From Enterococcus sp. DIV0212c (GTDB taxonomy: Bacteria; Bacillota; Bacilli; Lactobacillales; Enterococcaceae), in assembly GCF_017377505.1 (NCBI RefSeq), contig NZ_JAFREN010000014.1, positions 1-64,000 on the forward strand: DNA of 64,000 bases, given 5' to 3'. The translations under genes were made by a program, and so were the position numbers. The notes below the pieces were generated by a model. That model was not told where the DNA came from. It was given only the letters and a program-made list of their open reading frames with translations, and did not search any database. Positions 44,748 through 54,079 of this stretch are shown in pieces (position 1 is the stretch's first letter; every line of letters starts with the position of its first letter).

Positions 44748-45686
44748 TTACCCAGTGATTCTTGTTCCAGCTCTACCTAATAATGCTTGGTCAGCTTCTT
44801 CTAAAGAACAAATGATAGCCGTTTTGCCTTGGGCAGCAAATGCAATCGCTGCTTCCATTTTTGGCCCCATACTGCCGTCAGCAAAATGACCTTCGTCCAT
44901 GTATTGCTGCGCTTGTTTCACAGAAATTGTTTCTAATTTTTCTTGGTTCTCTTTACCATAGTTGATATAAACATTACTAACATCTGTTAACATCATGAAT
45001 ACACTAGCGTCGATTTGTTCCGCTAATTTTTTACCTGTACGGTCTTTGTCAATAACAGCTTCGATTCCCTTTAATAAACCTTCTTCATTGCGAACAACAG
45101 GGATTCCTCCGCCTCCGCCGGCGATAACAATCGTATTTTGGTTTAATAACTTAACGATAGAATCTACACCATGAATTGCTTTTGGTTGTGGAGAAGGAAC
45201 CACGCGGCGATAGCCACGACCCGCATCTTCCATCATCACCCAATTTTTTTCTTGCTCCATTTGTTTTGCTTCTTCTTCAGAGTAAAAAATTCCGATTGGT
45301 TTGTTTGGATTAGCAAATGCTTCATCCTCAGCAGAAACTTCTGTTTGAGTTAACAAAGTAATGACGTTACTTGTTAATCCTTTTGTTTCCAACGAATTTT
45401 TCAAGCTTTGTTCTAACATATATCCAATGAAGCCTTGTGATTCAGCATTACAAACATCCAATGGAAACGGTGGTACCACATCTTTTGCTTCTTCATTTTG
45501 TCTTAGGATATTTCCAACTTGTGGACCATTTCCGTGAGTCAAAACGATTTCATAATTTAATTCTTCTATTTTTGCAACCAGCTCTGCGCTGACTTTCACA
45601 TTATCTAATTGTACCTCAAGTGTTGCTTCTTGGTTTGGTTTTAAAATTGCATTGCCTCCCAATGCGATCACGACACGATTTGCCAT
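44748..45686 (-). CDS. arcC: Carbamate kinase
   Basis: 312 aa, amino-acid-kinase fold: RVVIALGGNAIL at the start, THGNGPQVGNI, GGGGGIPVV and KDRTGKKLAEQI, all conserved in carbamate kinases. In this operon it should take carbamoyl phosphate from the FdrA/YlbE/YlbF enzyme and phosphorylate ADP, leaving carbamate that falls apart to CO2 and NH3. That is the ATP-yielding step of anaerobic allantoin use, the role of E. coli AllK (YbcF). It is the last gene of the allC operon, 12 nt after ylbF. Confidence 0.93.
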   Translation of the reverse strand: MANRVVIALGGNAILKPNQEATLEVQLDNVKVSAELVAKIEELNYEIVLTHGNGPQVGNILRQNEEAKDVVPPFPLDVCNAESQGFIGYMLEQSLKNSLETKGLTSNVITLLTQTEVSAEDEAFANPNKPIGIFYSEEEAKQMEQEKNWVMMEDAGRGYRRVVPSPQPKAIHGVDSIVKLLNQNTIVIAGGGGGIPVVRNEEGLLKGIEAVIDKDRTGKKLAEQIDASVFMMLTDVSNVYINYGKENQEKLETISVKQAQQYMDEGHFADGSMGPKMEAAIAFAAQGKTAIICSLEEADQALLGRAGTRITG

Positions 45687-45698
45687 AAAAATCCTCCT

Positions 45699-46553
45699 TC
45701 ATTTACTATTCAATAAGTTGATTGTAGTTAAAAAGCCTGCTAATAAATCAACACCTGATGTGTGACCTACTTTCACAACAGCTTCAACTGCTTTTTCAAT
45801 CTGTTCTTTGCTGCTGTTTGTTGTTAATAGTCCAATTAAATGGATGACAGGTTCACTAAAACGCTGTGATATTGCGCATAACAAATAGTGCTTACTAATA
45901 TCTGTTGTCACAGACCGTTCTGATAACAGTTCAGTAAGTAATAATTGATTTAATATAGACGATTCTTCGTTCATCAGTAATCTTGCAGCTAGGTGTCCGA
46001 CTATCATGTCATCTCCTGATGGCGTTAGTCCCATCCCTCTTCCTAAAAGAAAAGTGAGTCCTAATTTTTGTTGCGAGTTATCTTCAGAACATAGCTGTTG
46101 AATAGCTTCATTAAATGGATGCTGAGTGTTTAAAAACTGAGCTAACGTATGCTGACTACCCGTTTTGTTTACCAGCGTATTTGCGTATGAAAACAGCTCT
46201 TTTTGACTTGTTACCAAAACATCTTCTGTTATTTCAATGACTGATGAATAGAGTTTCCCATGTGTCAGCAGTAGATGATTTTTAGAAAAATGCAAACACT
46301 TTTGCTCCCAAATGATTGGTTCACCAACTTCAATTGTTGCCAATAAGGGTGAAAAATCACTTGCTTGCACATAAATCCCATTCGGCATAAAAGGATAGTT
46401 AGTGGTCGTAATGACCACTAACTGTTGCTTCCCCTCATCTTGAATATTAAAACTATTCTTATATTTGCTATGAACATGCCATTTTTTTCCTTCAAAAGTA
46501 TTCGTTAAAAGAACTTGATCCATAAAACTAGCATTAACAAACAATATCTTCAC
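45699..46553 (-). CDS. ylbF: DUF2877 protein, YlbF/AllH type (oxamate carbamoyltransferase component)
   Basis: 284 aa. DUF2877 is recognised from LLGRGMGLTPSGDDMIVGHLAA in the middle and GHTSGVDLLAGFLTTI at the C-terminus. In E. coli the homologue (YlbF, also AllH) is needed with FdrA and YlbE for oxamate transcarbamylase activity. It sits in the same order here, 3 nt after ylbE. The N-terminal half is poorly conserved and unlike the rest of the cluster in its high Gln/Asn/Ser content. The enzymatic share of each subunit is not known to me. Confidence 0.8.
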   Translation of the reverse strand: MKILFVNASFMDQVLLTNTFEGKKWHVHSKYKNSFNIQDEGKQQLVVITTTNYPFMPNGIYVQASDFSPLLATIEVGEPIIWEQKCLHFSKNHLLLTHGKLYSSVIEITEDVLVTSQKELFSYANTLVNKTGSQHTLAQFLNTQHPFNEAIQQLCSEDNSQQKLGLTFLLGRGMGLTPSGDDMIVGHLAARLLMNEESSILNQLLLTELLSERSVTTDISKHYLLCAISQRFSEPVIHLIGLLTTNSSKEQIEKAVEAVVKVGHTSGVDLLAGFLTTINLLNSK

Positions 46554-46556
46554 CTT

Positions 46557-47825
46557 TTATTCTGTAAAACCTAATTTTTTCGCATAAGCTAAAACTGCTT
46601 TTTCAAAACAATCGATCGGAGGTGTTACTGTTCCTGCACCGATTTGACCTAGACCAGCTTTTTTATTTGCAATCCCTGTATTGATCACTGGAAGGATACC
46701 TGTTTCAACAACTTTTCTGGCATCGATTCCTAAACAGATTCCTTTAAAGTCCCACGTTGGAACTGGGAAATTTGGATTCGTATCAATACAAATTTCTGTC
46801 ATTTCATTACTTGTATTTAAGGCATCATAGAAACCACCTGAACCAACGAAACGAGTTACAGCAGGCGCTGCGATCATTGCCATACCACCAACACCAAATG
46901 TTTCGGTAATAGCACTATCTCCCATATCAGGAGCTGCATCTGCTTCACTAAAGCCTGAGAAATATAATCCTTGAGGCGTATTAACAGGACCTGTAAACCA
47001 CTCATCACCCATTCCTGCAATACGGATACCAAACTCATAACCATTTCTACACATAGCTGTAACGATTGTTCCTTCTTGAATTTGTCTTGCGCCATCCATT
47101 ACAGATTTTGCTGACGCCATCATGATGTTTAAGAAAAATTGATCTGTATCTGCTAAGAATTGAACAACTTCTTCGCGTTTTGTTTGGTCGATTTCTGTTA
47201 AACCAACAATAATTGGCGCCATTTCTTTTAAGAAAGCTAAAGAAGCAGCAATATTACGTTGGTGGAATTCATCACCCATGGCGATAGCTTTAGCAACCAA
47301 TACGTTAATGTTTAAGCCATCTTCTTTGGTTTTTAATGCAGCACTTAAAACAGGTGCTAATGTATCTCTCATCCATCTTAAACGATTGATTACTTCATCA
47401 GAATAAGCACCAAAGCGTAATACTGCGCCAATTCCTTCATTCATTGTACAAAAAGCACGATTGCCGTCTGTTTTATTTTCAACAACTAGAACGGCCATGT
47501 TTGCAGAAGTGATTCCGCCCATTGGTCCAACGGCATTCACATGGTGACATGGAATCAATTTTACTTCACCAGATTCTAGCATTTTTCTTGCTTCTTCTTC
47601 GGTTTCACACCATTCTTCAAATAATGCTGCACCGACACAAGCGCCTTGGATTGGATCGACCATTTTATCATAAGTGATTGGAGGTCCTGCATGTAATAGG
47701 ACTTTTCCATCATTTAATTCTTCAATTACTGTTTTTGCTGGGACTACATCTAATAAGAAAGGAGAACCAGCAACGATTTTTGCTGCTACCGCTTGGTTTG
47801 CTTCATCGATTGTTTTATATGCCAT
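46557..47825 (-). CDS. ylbE: DUF1116 protein, YlbE/AllG type (oxamate carbamoyltransferase component)
   Basis: 422 aa. DUF1116 features: VQGxC-like IQGACVGAALFEEW, CHHVNAVGPMGGITSANM, RFVGSGGFYDALNTS and a Gly-rich C-terminus GLGQIGAGTVTPP. The E. coli homologue YlbE (AllG) forms part of the carbamoyltransferase that splits oxalurate into oxamate and carbamoyl phosphate. It starts 15 nt after fdrA. It is the largest of the two partners and the best conserved. Confidence 0.87.
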   Translation of the reverse strand: MAYKTIDEANQAVAAKIVAGSPFLLDVVPAKTVIEELNDGKVLLHAGPPITYDKMVDPIQGACVGAALFEEWCETEEEARKMLESGEVKLIPCHHVNAVGPMGGITSANMAVLVVENKTDGNRAFCTMNEGIGAVLRFGAYSDEVINRLRWMRDTLAPVLSAALKTKEDGLNINVLVAKAIAMGDEFHQRNIAASLAFLKEMAPIIVGLTEIDQTKREEVVQFLADTDQFFLNIMMASAKSVMDGARQIQEGTIVTAMCRNGYEFGIRIAGMGDEWFTGPVNTPQGLYFSGFSEADAAPDMGDSAITETFGVGGMAMIAAPAVTRFVGSGGFYDALNTSNEMTEICIDTNPNFPVPTWDFKGICLGIDARKVVETGILPVINTGIANKKAGLGQIGAGTVTPPIDCFEKAVLAYAKKLGFTE

Positions 47826-47840
47826 TTGATTTATTCTCCC

Positions 47841-49598
47841 TTATTTAGCTAATGCTACTTTATTTAAGAACTGTAATGCTTTTTGCAGTGTAATGTTTCC
47901 GCCTGCGACTGGTTGCCAGTCATATTGAACCACTTTACCACCATGATTGATGATCGCTTCTGAAAAGCTACGTAAACCAACGTTGATAAAGCCTTGGTTT
48001 GTCAATAATGCTAACATTTCTTCTGATGGTTCAATTGCAACAGGTGTTACTGCTGGTGTTGCTTCGATTGCTTTATCTGTTTGAGTTAATGGATGATCTA
48101 AAATAGCTAAAGCTAAACGAACCGCTTGAGCATTACTATCGCAAAGAATCACGCCAGCATCTTTCATGATTGCTTCTTGTTCATGAATATTTTGAGGATC
48201 TTCGTCTGTTCCAACGATTGTACCGATCACGAATAATTCTCTACCGTCAGCAGTTGCTTTTGCTTTGATTTCTTTAATTGTTGGTGCCAATTCTTGTGCC
48301 ATATTAGCGTGAGAACCGTAACCTAATACCACGTCTAGTAAAATGATCGCTGTTTCAGCATCTTTACCAGCTTCTTCTAGCATTTCTTTACGTTTAGTAG
48401 GATCGATCATTGGATGAGGTTTTCCTTGTGTATAAACATCGTCACCTAAGTCAATGATTTCATGTCCTTGATTTTGTAAGATAAATCCTTCTGGCGCATG
48501 TTCGTCACCAGTTAGCTCTAAACCTTCCTTGATCAGCATCGCTGCTTCATAAGCAAGTGTACCGCCGGAGTATAAGCCTTTGACAAATTTTTGTTCAGGT
48601 TTGAAAGAATGCGCTGGAACTGTTAATGTTTCTTTCACAGCAGTAACTGCTTCTTTATTCAATAATTGAACAGCTGTTTGTGCTGCTTCTTCTAACGTAT
48701 ACGCACGATAAAGATTCTCTTCATGAGATGTTGGTTTTTCACCTAAGAAAATAGTTACAGCCGGTTTAGAAACGCTTCTTAATAAGTTTAGCACTTCATC
48801 ACGAACTTCTGGTGCAGGTGGCTTAGAGATGACAACGATCACTTCTGTGTTTGGATCTTTCTCTAACGTCATAATGCTATCTTTCAATGTGATTCCACCG
48901 ATTTCCGCTTTTAAATCACGTCCGCCAGTACCAATCGCATTCGTTACACCGCCACCCAATTTATGAATGATGGTAGTCACTTCTTGAATACCTGTTCCAG
49001 ATGCGCCAACAACGCCGATTTTACCTTTACGAACAGCATTCGTAAACGCAACCGGAATTCCGTTGATAATTCCAGTACCACAGTCAGGTCCCATTAATAA
49101 AAGTCCTGCATCATGTGCTTTTTCTTTTAAGCGTTTTTCGTCTTCGATCGCTACGTTATCACTGAAACAAAAAACATGTTTGCCTTCATCCAAAGCTTTT
49201 TCAATTTCAAGTGCTGCATGTGTACCAGGGATAGAAAAAACAACTACGCCAGCATCTTTGCCAAGCTCAAAGGCTTTATCCCACGTTTTAACAACTTCTT
49301 CACCTGAAGTGTCACCGCCGCCTTTAGTTTGTTCTTCTAAAAATACATCGATTTCTGATAAAACTTGGTCGATCAATGAGTCATCTTCAATGTCTAATAC
49401 GATTACCATATCATTTGAAGAAGCTTTTTCTAGCTCATCAGTATATAAACCACCTGTTTTGAAGATGTCTTTATTTGCAGGTGTTCCCATCATAACTGAA
49501 ACATTATGAACGCCATCGATTGTATTTAATTTGTTGGTTAATAACATCAATACGATAGAATCTTGATAGCTATTCGCTTTAATTATTGTGTGCAGCAT
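47841..49598 (-). CDS. fdrA: FdrA family protein (AllF), acyl-CoA synthetase-like
   Basis: 585 aa with the fold signature of succinyl-CoA synthetase: a CoA-binding-like part (IGVVGASGTGIQEVTTIIHKLGG), MGPDCGTGIINGIPVAF, and an ATP-citrate/succinyl-CoA ligase-like C-terminal part (DVVLGYGSHANMAQELAPTI). FdrA (AllF) of E. coli is required for oxamate transcarbamylase with YlbE and YlbF. Length and order match. It begins a tight three-gene block (fdrA-ylbE-ylbF) within the allC operon, 116 nt after the second allD. Confidence 0.9.
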   Translation of the reverse strand: MLHTIIKANSYQDSIVLMLLTNKLNTIDGVHNVSVMMGTPANKDIFKTGGLYTDELEKASSNDMVIVLDIEDDSLIDQVLSEIDVFLEEQTKGGGDTSGEEVVKTWDKAFELGKDAGVVVFSIPGTHAALEIEKALDEGKHVFCFSDNVAIEDEKRLKEKAHDAGLLLMGPDCGTGIINGIPVAFTNAVRKGKIGVVGASGTGIQEVTTIIHKLGGGVTNAIGTGGRDLKAEIGGITLKDSIMTLEKDPNTEVIVVISKPPAPEVRDEVLNLLRSVSKPAVTIFLGEKPTSHEENLYRAYTLEEAAQTAVQLLNKEAVTAVKETLTVPAHSFKPEQKFVKGLYSGGTLAYEAAMLIKEGLELTGDEHAPEGFILQNQGHEIIDLGDDVYTQGKPHPMIDPTKRKEMLEEAGKDAETAIILLDVVLGYGSHANMAQELAPTIKEIKAKATADGRELFVIGTIVGTDEDPQNIHEQEAIMKDAGVILCDSNAQAVRLALAILDHPLTQTDKAIEATPAVTPVAIEPSEEMLALLTNQGFINVGLRSFSEAIINHGGKVVQYDWQPVAGGNITLQKALQFLNKVALAK

Positions 49599-49714
49599 TG
49601 AAATTCCTCCATTTATTTAAAAGTGTAACGGACTTATTATGTTTCGACTGAAAAATAAGAAAAATCGACTATGCCGTTTTTTGTCACATTTCGTTTCTAT
49701 CTTTTGCAAAAAGA

Positions 49715-50764
49715 TTATTCTGCAAACTTATTTTTATGATCATAACGATCATAATGAATATCGTCACTGATCAAATATTCGTAGATATCATCCACAATTT
49801 CGATTCCATTTTCTTCATAATTTTTCTCACGCGCCCGACCACGTTCTCCTGGATAATTAACTTCTGTAAATCCTGGACTTGGGCTGATTTCTTTTAACTC
49901 ATCCAACATTGTTGAAATATTTTTTTTGAATGTGTCCAATCCAATAAAGAAATCTGGATTAATCACGATATGCAGCTGACCTAATTCACGACCTTTAGAT
50001 AGATCATGATACATAGAAGAAACATGTTTGCCAAATGGCACGCCTAATAAAATTCCTGATAAAATATCTACCATCATCATTAAACCGTAGCCTTTTGGTC
50101 CGGCAATTGGCAACAGCGCGTTAACGGCTGTAGAATCTGTTGTCGGATTTCCTTGCTCGTCTACCGCCCATGAGTCTGGAATGGCTTCTTTTTTAGAACG
50201 GGCATGAAGAATTTTCCCCCATGCTTGAACTGTAGTAGCCATATCAAAGGTAATTACTCGATCATCATTACTTGGTGCTGCAAAAGCGATTGGGTTTGTT
50301 CCAAAATACGGCTCGCTTCCTCCAAATGGTACAACCATTGGATCAGATTGGCAAACAGAAAGGGCTACCATATCTTGTTCTGCCGCTCTTTCCACATAAT
50401 AAGCAAGTGCTCCACTATGGGAAATATTACGTACACCAACAACTGCTACACCATTTTTTTTCGCCATTTCAATCGCGTGATCCATTGCCTTTTCAGCTGC
50501 AACAAAACCAGAGCCATTATCTCCTTCAAACATACCACAACTAGGTGCTGTTTGTTCAAAAGAAAATTTAGGATCGTTTGTGATGCCGCCTTTAGCGATT
50601 CTTTCTGAATAATATTCCACACGCATCGCACCGTGAGAATGTATTCCTCTTGCATCTGCAAACGTCAAAACATCACTTACGATTTCTGCATGTTCTGGTG
50701 ACAATCCAGCTTTGGCTATTTTATTTTTAATCAGCTGATGTAACTCTGCTTTTTTTACTCTCAT
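49715..50764 (-). CDS. allD: Ureidoglycolate dehydrogenase, second copy
   Basis: 349 aa from ATG 50764 (AAAGGAG upstream). Malate/L-lactate dehydrogenase (LDH2/YlbC-type) family: ADARGIHSHGAMRVEYYSERI at the N-terminus, VVGVRNISHSGALAYYVERA with the catalytic His, and PFGGSEPYFGTNPIAFA for NAD. It should oxidise (S)-ureidoglycolate to oxalurate. It is a tandem duplicate of the gene at 50793 with clear but moderate divergence, especially at the C-terminus (GFTEVNYPGERGRAREKNY). A shift in substrate is possible; both keep the catalytic His. Confidence 0.87.
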   Translation of the reverse strand: MRVKKAELHQLIKNKIAKAGLSPEHAEIVSDVLTFADARGIHSHGAMRVEYYSERIAKGGITNDPKFSFEQTAPSCGMFEGDNGSGFVAAEKAMDHAIEMAKKNGVAVVGVRNISHSGALAYYVERAAEQDMVALSVCQSDPMVVPFGGSEPYFGTNPIAFAAPSNDDRVITFDMATTVQAWGKILHARSKKEAIPDSWAVDEQGNPTTDSTAVNALLPIAGPKGYGLMMMVDILSGILLGVPFGKHVSSMYHDLSKGRELGQLHIVINPDFFIGLDTFKKNISTMLDELKEISPSPGFTEVNYPGERGRAREKNYEENGIEIVDDIYEYLISDDIHYDRYDHKNKFAE

Positions 50765-50792
50765 TGTAAAACACTCCTTTATTTGAAAAATT

Positions 50793-51860
50793 TTATTTTT
50801 TTTCACCAAAGGCATTTGTATTTTCATAGCGATCAAAATGAAGTGTGTCGCTCTTTAAATAATCATAAATATCTTTGACGATGTCGATGCCATCAATCAA
50901 TGATTTTTCATAATTGATTTGATTGATTTCACCTGGATAATATACTTGCTCAAACCCATCTGCTGCTGGAATCGCATGCAATTCTTCTACCATCCCGTCA
51001 ACTGACTCTTTGAACATGTCTAGATCAGTAAAACGTTTTGGATCAATCAGGATATACATTTGACCTACATCGCGGCCTTTTTTTATATCATCATACATAG
51101 ATGAAACATGTTTCCCAAACGGCAAGCCTAATAACATACCAGATAAAATATCTACCATCATCATCAAACCGTAGCCTTTTGGTCCGGCAATTGGTAATAA
51201 TCCGTTTACTTTGTGCGGATCAGTTGTAGGTTTGCCATCTTTATCAACTGCCCAAGTATTAGGAATCTCTTTATTTTTAGAACGGGCATCCAACACTTTG
51301 CCCCAAGCTTGTACGGTTGTTGCCATATCGAATACGACTGGTTCATGACCTTTTCTTGGTGCTGCAAAGGCAATTGGATTTGTACCGAAATAGTTTTCTT
51401 TTCCGCCAAATGGTACAACCATCGGATCTGATTGACACATTGCAATTGCGATCAAATCTTGTTGAGCTGCTTTTTTAACATAGTAAGATAATGCTCCGCT
51501 ATGACTGATCTTTGAAATTCCAACAACGGCTACGCCTGATTTTTTCGCCATATCGATCGCATACTTAAGTCCCTTGTCAGCAACAAATTGTCCGGCACCA
51601 TTTTTACCGTGAACAATTCCTGAACTTGGTCCTGTTTCTTCGAATTCAATTTGGGGATCTAGCGTCACTCCGCCTTTATCGATCTGTTCCGCATAATATT
51701 CTACTCTTACGGCTCCATGTGAGTGGATTCCGCACGCATCTGCAAATACCAAATGTGTCGCCACTTCATCTGCATGTTCTGGTTTTAAACCAGCTGTTGT
51801 TAATTTTTTTTCGATCAAGTCATGCAATTCTTCTGGTTTCACTACAACAGTTTCATTCAT
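50793..51860 (-). CDS. allD: Ureidoglycolate dehydrogenase, first copy
   Basis: 355 aa of the same family: ADACGIHSHGAVRVEYYAEQI, VVGISKISHSGALSYYVKKA, PFGGKENYFGTNPIAFAAP, DILSGMLLGLPFGKHVSSMYDD. It follows allE directly (20 nt), so it is the more likely orthologue of the standard allD. It converts ureidoglycolate to oxalurate with NAD. The gap to the second copy is 28 nt. Confidence 0.9.
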   Translation of the reverse strand: MNETVVVKPEELHDLIEKKLTTAGLKPEHADEVATHLVFADACGIHSHGAVRVEYYAEQIDKGGVTLDPQIEFEETGPSSGIVHGKNGAGQFVADKGLKYAIDMAKKSGVAVVGISKISHSGALSYYVKKAAQQDLIAIAMCQSDPMVVPFGGKENYFGTNPIAFAAPRKGHEPVVFDMATTVQAWGKVLDARSKNKEIPNTWAVDKDGKPTTDPHKVNGLLPIAGPKGYGLMMMVDILSGMLLGLPFGKHVSSMYDDIKKGRDVGQMYILIDPKRFTDLDMFKESVDGMVEELHAIPAADGFEQVYYPGEINQINYEKSLIDGIDIVKDIYDYLKSDTLHFDRYENTNAFGEKK

Positions 51861-51880
51861 TCTTAAACTTCCTCTTCAAA

Positions 51881-52666
51881 TTAAATTTCTGGATCACGGT
51901 TGCAATCTTTAGAATATACATACATCAATGGTTCGTCGCGACCTACAGCATAAGCTGCTTGTTGCACGTATGAACTCATAAAGATATAGTCCCCTTTTTC
52001 GACTGGCATCCACTCATTATCTAAGTTGTACATTCCTTGTCCAGAAAGTAAGTAAGCACCATGTTCTTGATAGTGTGTTTCAATGTAGCCATGACTTGCT
52101 CCAGGCTCAAATGAAAGGATATGGAAGTTCATATCAAACCCTAAATCTTTCGGTAAAAAGTCCCATAAAAGTACGTCTTTCATGCCTTCATATTCGATTG
52201 GTTCCATATCATTGACATTACCGACTACTTTATGTGCTTCGTAGCCTTCTAACGGTTGATAGCGTTTTTTGTATAAGAAAATTTCTGTATCTGCATCTTG
52301 GCCGTTTTCTAAATACATCAATGTGCTAGCTGGTAAATATGCATAGCCGCCTTTTGTCAGTTCATGTGTTTCAGTTCCATCATTGACTTTTAAAACACCA
52401 TCAATCACATAAACAATTGTTTCAACGCCTTCGCCACCGAAACCGCGTTGATTTTTACCATCTTTGTGCATCGTAATAATGTAGTCTACGAAATTTGCAC
52501 CTAATTGTTTTGATCCTAAAATCGAGCAATCACAGTTTTCAAAACCAGGAATCACGTTATTTACTAATCCATCATGTGGAATCAATGCATAATTATTTTT
52601 TTTGATTACAGCTCTAGATGATAATAAACCGTCTAGATAACCTGTTTGATTATTTTTATAACCCAT
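51881..52666 (-). CDS. allE: (S)-ureidoglycine aminohydrolase
   Basis: 261-aa bicupin. Two cupin barrels: residues about 60-130 ([33 protein letters not shown]) and 180-250 ([37 protein letters not shown]), the second with metal-binding His/Glu residues. It releases ammonia from ureidoglycine to give (S)-ureidoglycolate. It lies 21 nt after allC and before allD, in pathway order. Length matches E. coli AllE (YlbA). Confidence 0.93.
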   Translation of the reverse strand: MGYKNNQTGYLDGLLSSRAVIKKNNYALIPHDGLVNNVIPGFENCDCSILGSKQLGANFVDYIITMHKDGKNQRGFGGEGVETIVYVIDGVLKVNDGTETHELTKGGYAYLPASTLMYLENGQDADTEIFLYKKRYQPLEGYEAHKVVGNVNDMEPIEYEGMKDVLLWDFLPKDLGFDMNFHILSFEPGASHGYIETHYQEHGAYLLSGQGMYNLDNEWMPVEKGDYIFMSSYVQQAAYAVGRDEPLMYVYSKDCNRDPEI

Positions 52667-52687
52667 TTTTACTTTTCCTACTTTCTT

Positions 52688-53914
52688 TTATTTATAAGCT
52701 AATTCATATAATGCGCTGGCTAATACTTTTACGCCATTAACTAAGTCATCAATATCTGTTGCTTCCGCTGGATTATGACTGATACCGTTGATACTTGGTA
52801 CAAAAATCATCGCAGTTGGGAAGTGTGGTGCAATGATTTGTGAATCGTGTCCGGCACCACTATGCATTACTTTATATTTCATATTTTCTGATTTAGCAGC
52901 TGTTTCAATAGCTGTTACGATTTCTTCATTCATTGGCACTGGTGCTTCATCCATCCATAAGTCAATGTCGATTTCTAAGCCATGTTCTGCAGCGATATCT
53001 TTCATCATTTGTTCAATTTCTTGTGTAAATGCATGAAGTTCTCCGCTATCTGTATGACGGCAGTCCATTGTAAACAAAACTTCTCCTGGTACTACGTTTA
53101 CTGTATTAGGTTTAGGTTCAACTTTACCGAAAGTCAATACTAATGGATCACCGACTTCTAATGCACGATCAATTGCTTGTGAACAAATCTTAGCAAACCC
53201 ATAAACCGCATCTTTACGATAGCCCATTGGAGTTGTTCCAGCATGGTTTGCTTCGCCTTTTAACACGATTGTATAGCGTCTTTGACCTGCAATGTTATTA
53301 ACAACACCAATTTGTAATTGTTCTTTTTCAAGAACTGTTCCTTGTTCAATATGGATTTCTACGAATGCTTTGATATCATCTCTAGCAGCTTTGCTTTCAT
53401 CTCTAAAGTCAAAACCATGGCGCTGCATTTCTTCAACGAATTTCAAGCCTTCAAAGTCAGCGATTTCAATAACATCTTCTTTTTTTGCTTCGCCGACAAA
53501 GTTTTTACTACCCCAGAAAACAGTTGGGAAACGGCTACCTTCTTCTTCAGCCATTGAAATAACTTCTAATGAACGTTTTGGTTTACCATGAGTTTCTAAT
53601 AAATATTGAATTGCAACATAAGCTGCGATCACACCAAATTGCCCATCTAAGTTTCCGCCGTTAACAACGGTATCAATGTGAGAACCTGATAAAATCGTTT
53701 CTTCTGGATGCTCTGTTCCTTCTACTCTACCAAAGAGGTTTCCGATTTCATCAAATGAAGCCGTCATACCAATTGCTTCCAATTTTTCTTTCACAGTTTT
53801 TTGCGCTTCCAACCAAGAATCAGAATACAATAAACGAGTCATTCCACCTGTTGGATCGTTACCAATATTAGAAATTTGATCGATATTTTCCTGTAAAACT
53901 TTTTTTAAATCCAT
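52688..53914 (-). CDS. allC: Allantoate amidohydrolase
   Basis: 408 aa from ATG 53914; an ATG at 53923 abuts the Shine-Dalgarno sequence and is less likely. M20-family carbamoylase: metal ligands in SGSHIDTVVNGGNLDGQFG, AEEEGSRF and the C-terminal MHSGAGHDSQ; substrate and dimer residues in AGTTPMGYRKDA. It hydrolyses allantoate to (S)-ureidoglycine, NH3 and CO2. It is the first gene of the eight-gene operon allC-allE-allD-allD-fdrA-ylbE-ylbF-arcC, behind a cre-like site and a CACAAA/TTTGTG dyad. Confidence 0.93.
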   Translation of the reverse strand: MDLKKVLQENIDQISNIGNDPTGGMTRLLYSDSWLEAQKTVKEKLEAIGMTASFDEIGNLFGRVEGTEHPEETILSGSHIDTVVNGGNLDGQFGVIAAYVAIQYLLETHGKPKRSLEVISMAEEEGSRFPTVFWGSKNFVGEAKKEDVIEIADFEGLKFVEEMQRHGFDFRDESKAARDDIKAFVEIHIEQGTVLEKEQLQIGVVNNIAGQRRYTIVLKGEANHAGTTPMGYRKDAVYGFAKICSQAIDRALEVGDPLVLTFGKVEPKPNTVNVVPGEVLFTMDCRHTDSGELHAFTQEIEQMMKDIAAEHGLEIDIDLWMDEAPVPMNEEIVTAIETAAKSENMKYKVMHSGAGHDSQIIAPHFPTAMIFVPSINGISHNPAEATDIDDLVNGVKVLASALYELAYK

Positions 53915-53948
53915 TTGATACATCTCCCTCTTTTATTATCATAACCAT

Positions 53949-54010
53949 TGTAAGCGGTTGCCGACTTTCATACACTATCCACATTTCACAAATTAACTCC
54001 CATCTTTGTG
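53949..54010 (-). promoter_or_regulatory. cre-like site and candidate PucR dyad before allC
   Basis: 53949-53962 TGTAAGCGGTTGCC fits the CcpA consensus except the last base. CACAAA (53987-53992) and TTTGTG (54005-54010) form a dyad with a 12-nt gap. The arrangement, cre nearest to the gene and dyad upstream, is the same as before the MFS gene at 41127. Confidence 0.55.
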
Positions 54011-54079
54011 CGCATTAAACATAAAGACTACGGCTATTTGGGTTAAAATAGAAATAAGTTAGTGAAACTATCTAAATTT

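Noticed and set aside
49063..49509. 148-codon plus-strand frame opposite fdrA
   Set aside because: Shadow of fdrA: Ser/Ile-rich composition produced by the complementary strand; no ribosome binding site.
50204..50608. 134-codon plus-strand frame opposite the second allD
   Set aside because: Shadow of a well-supported gene, rich in Cys, His and Ser as expected for antisense reading; no start signal.
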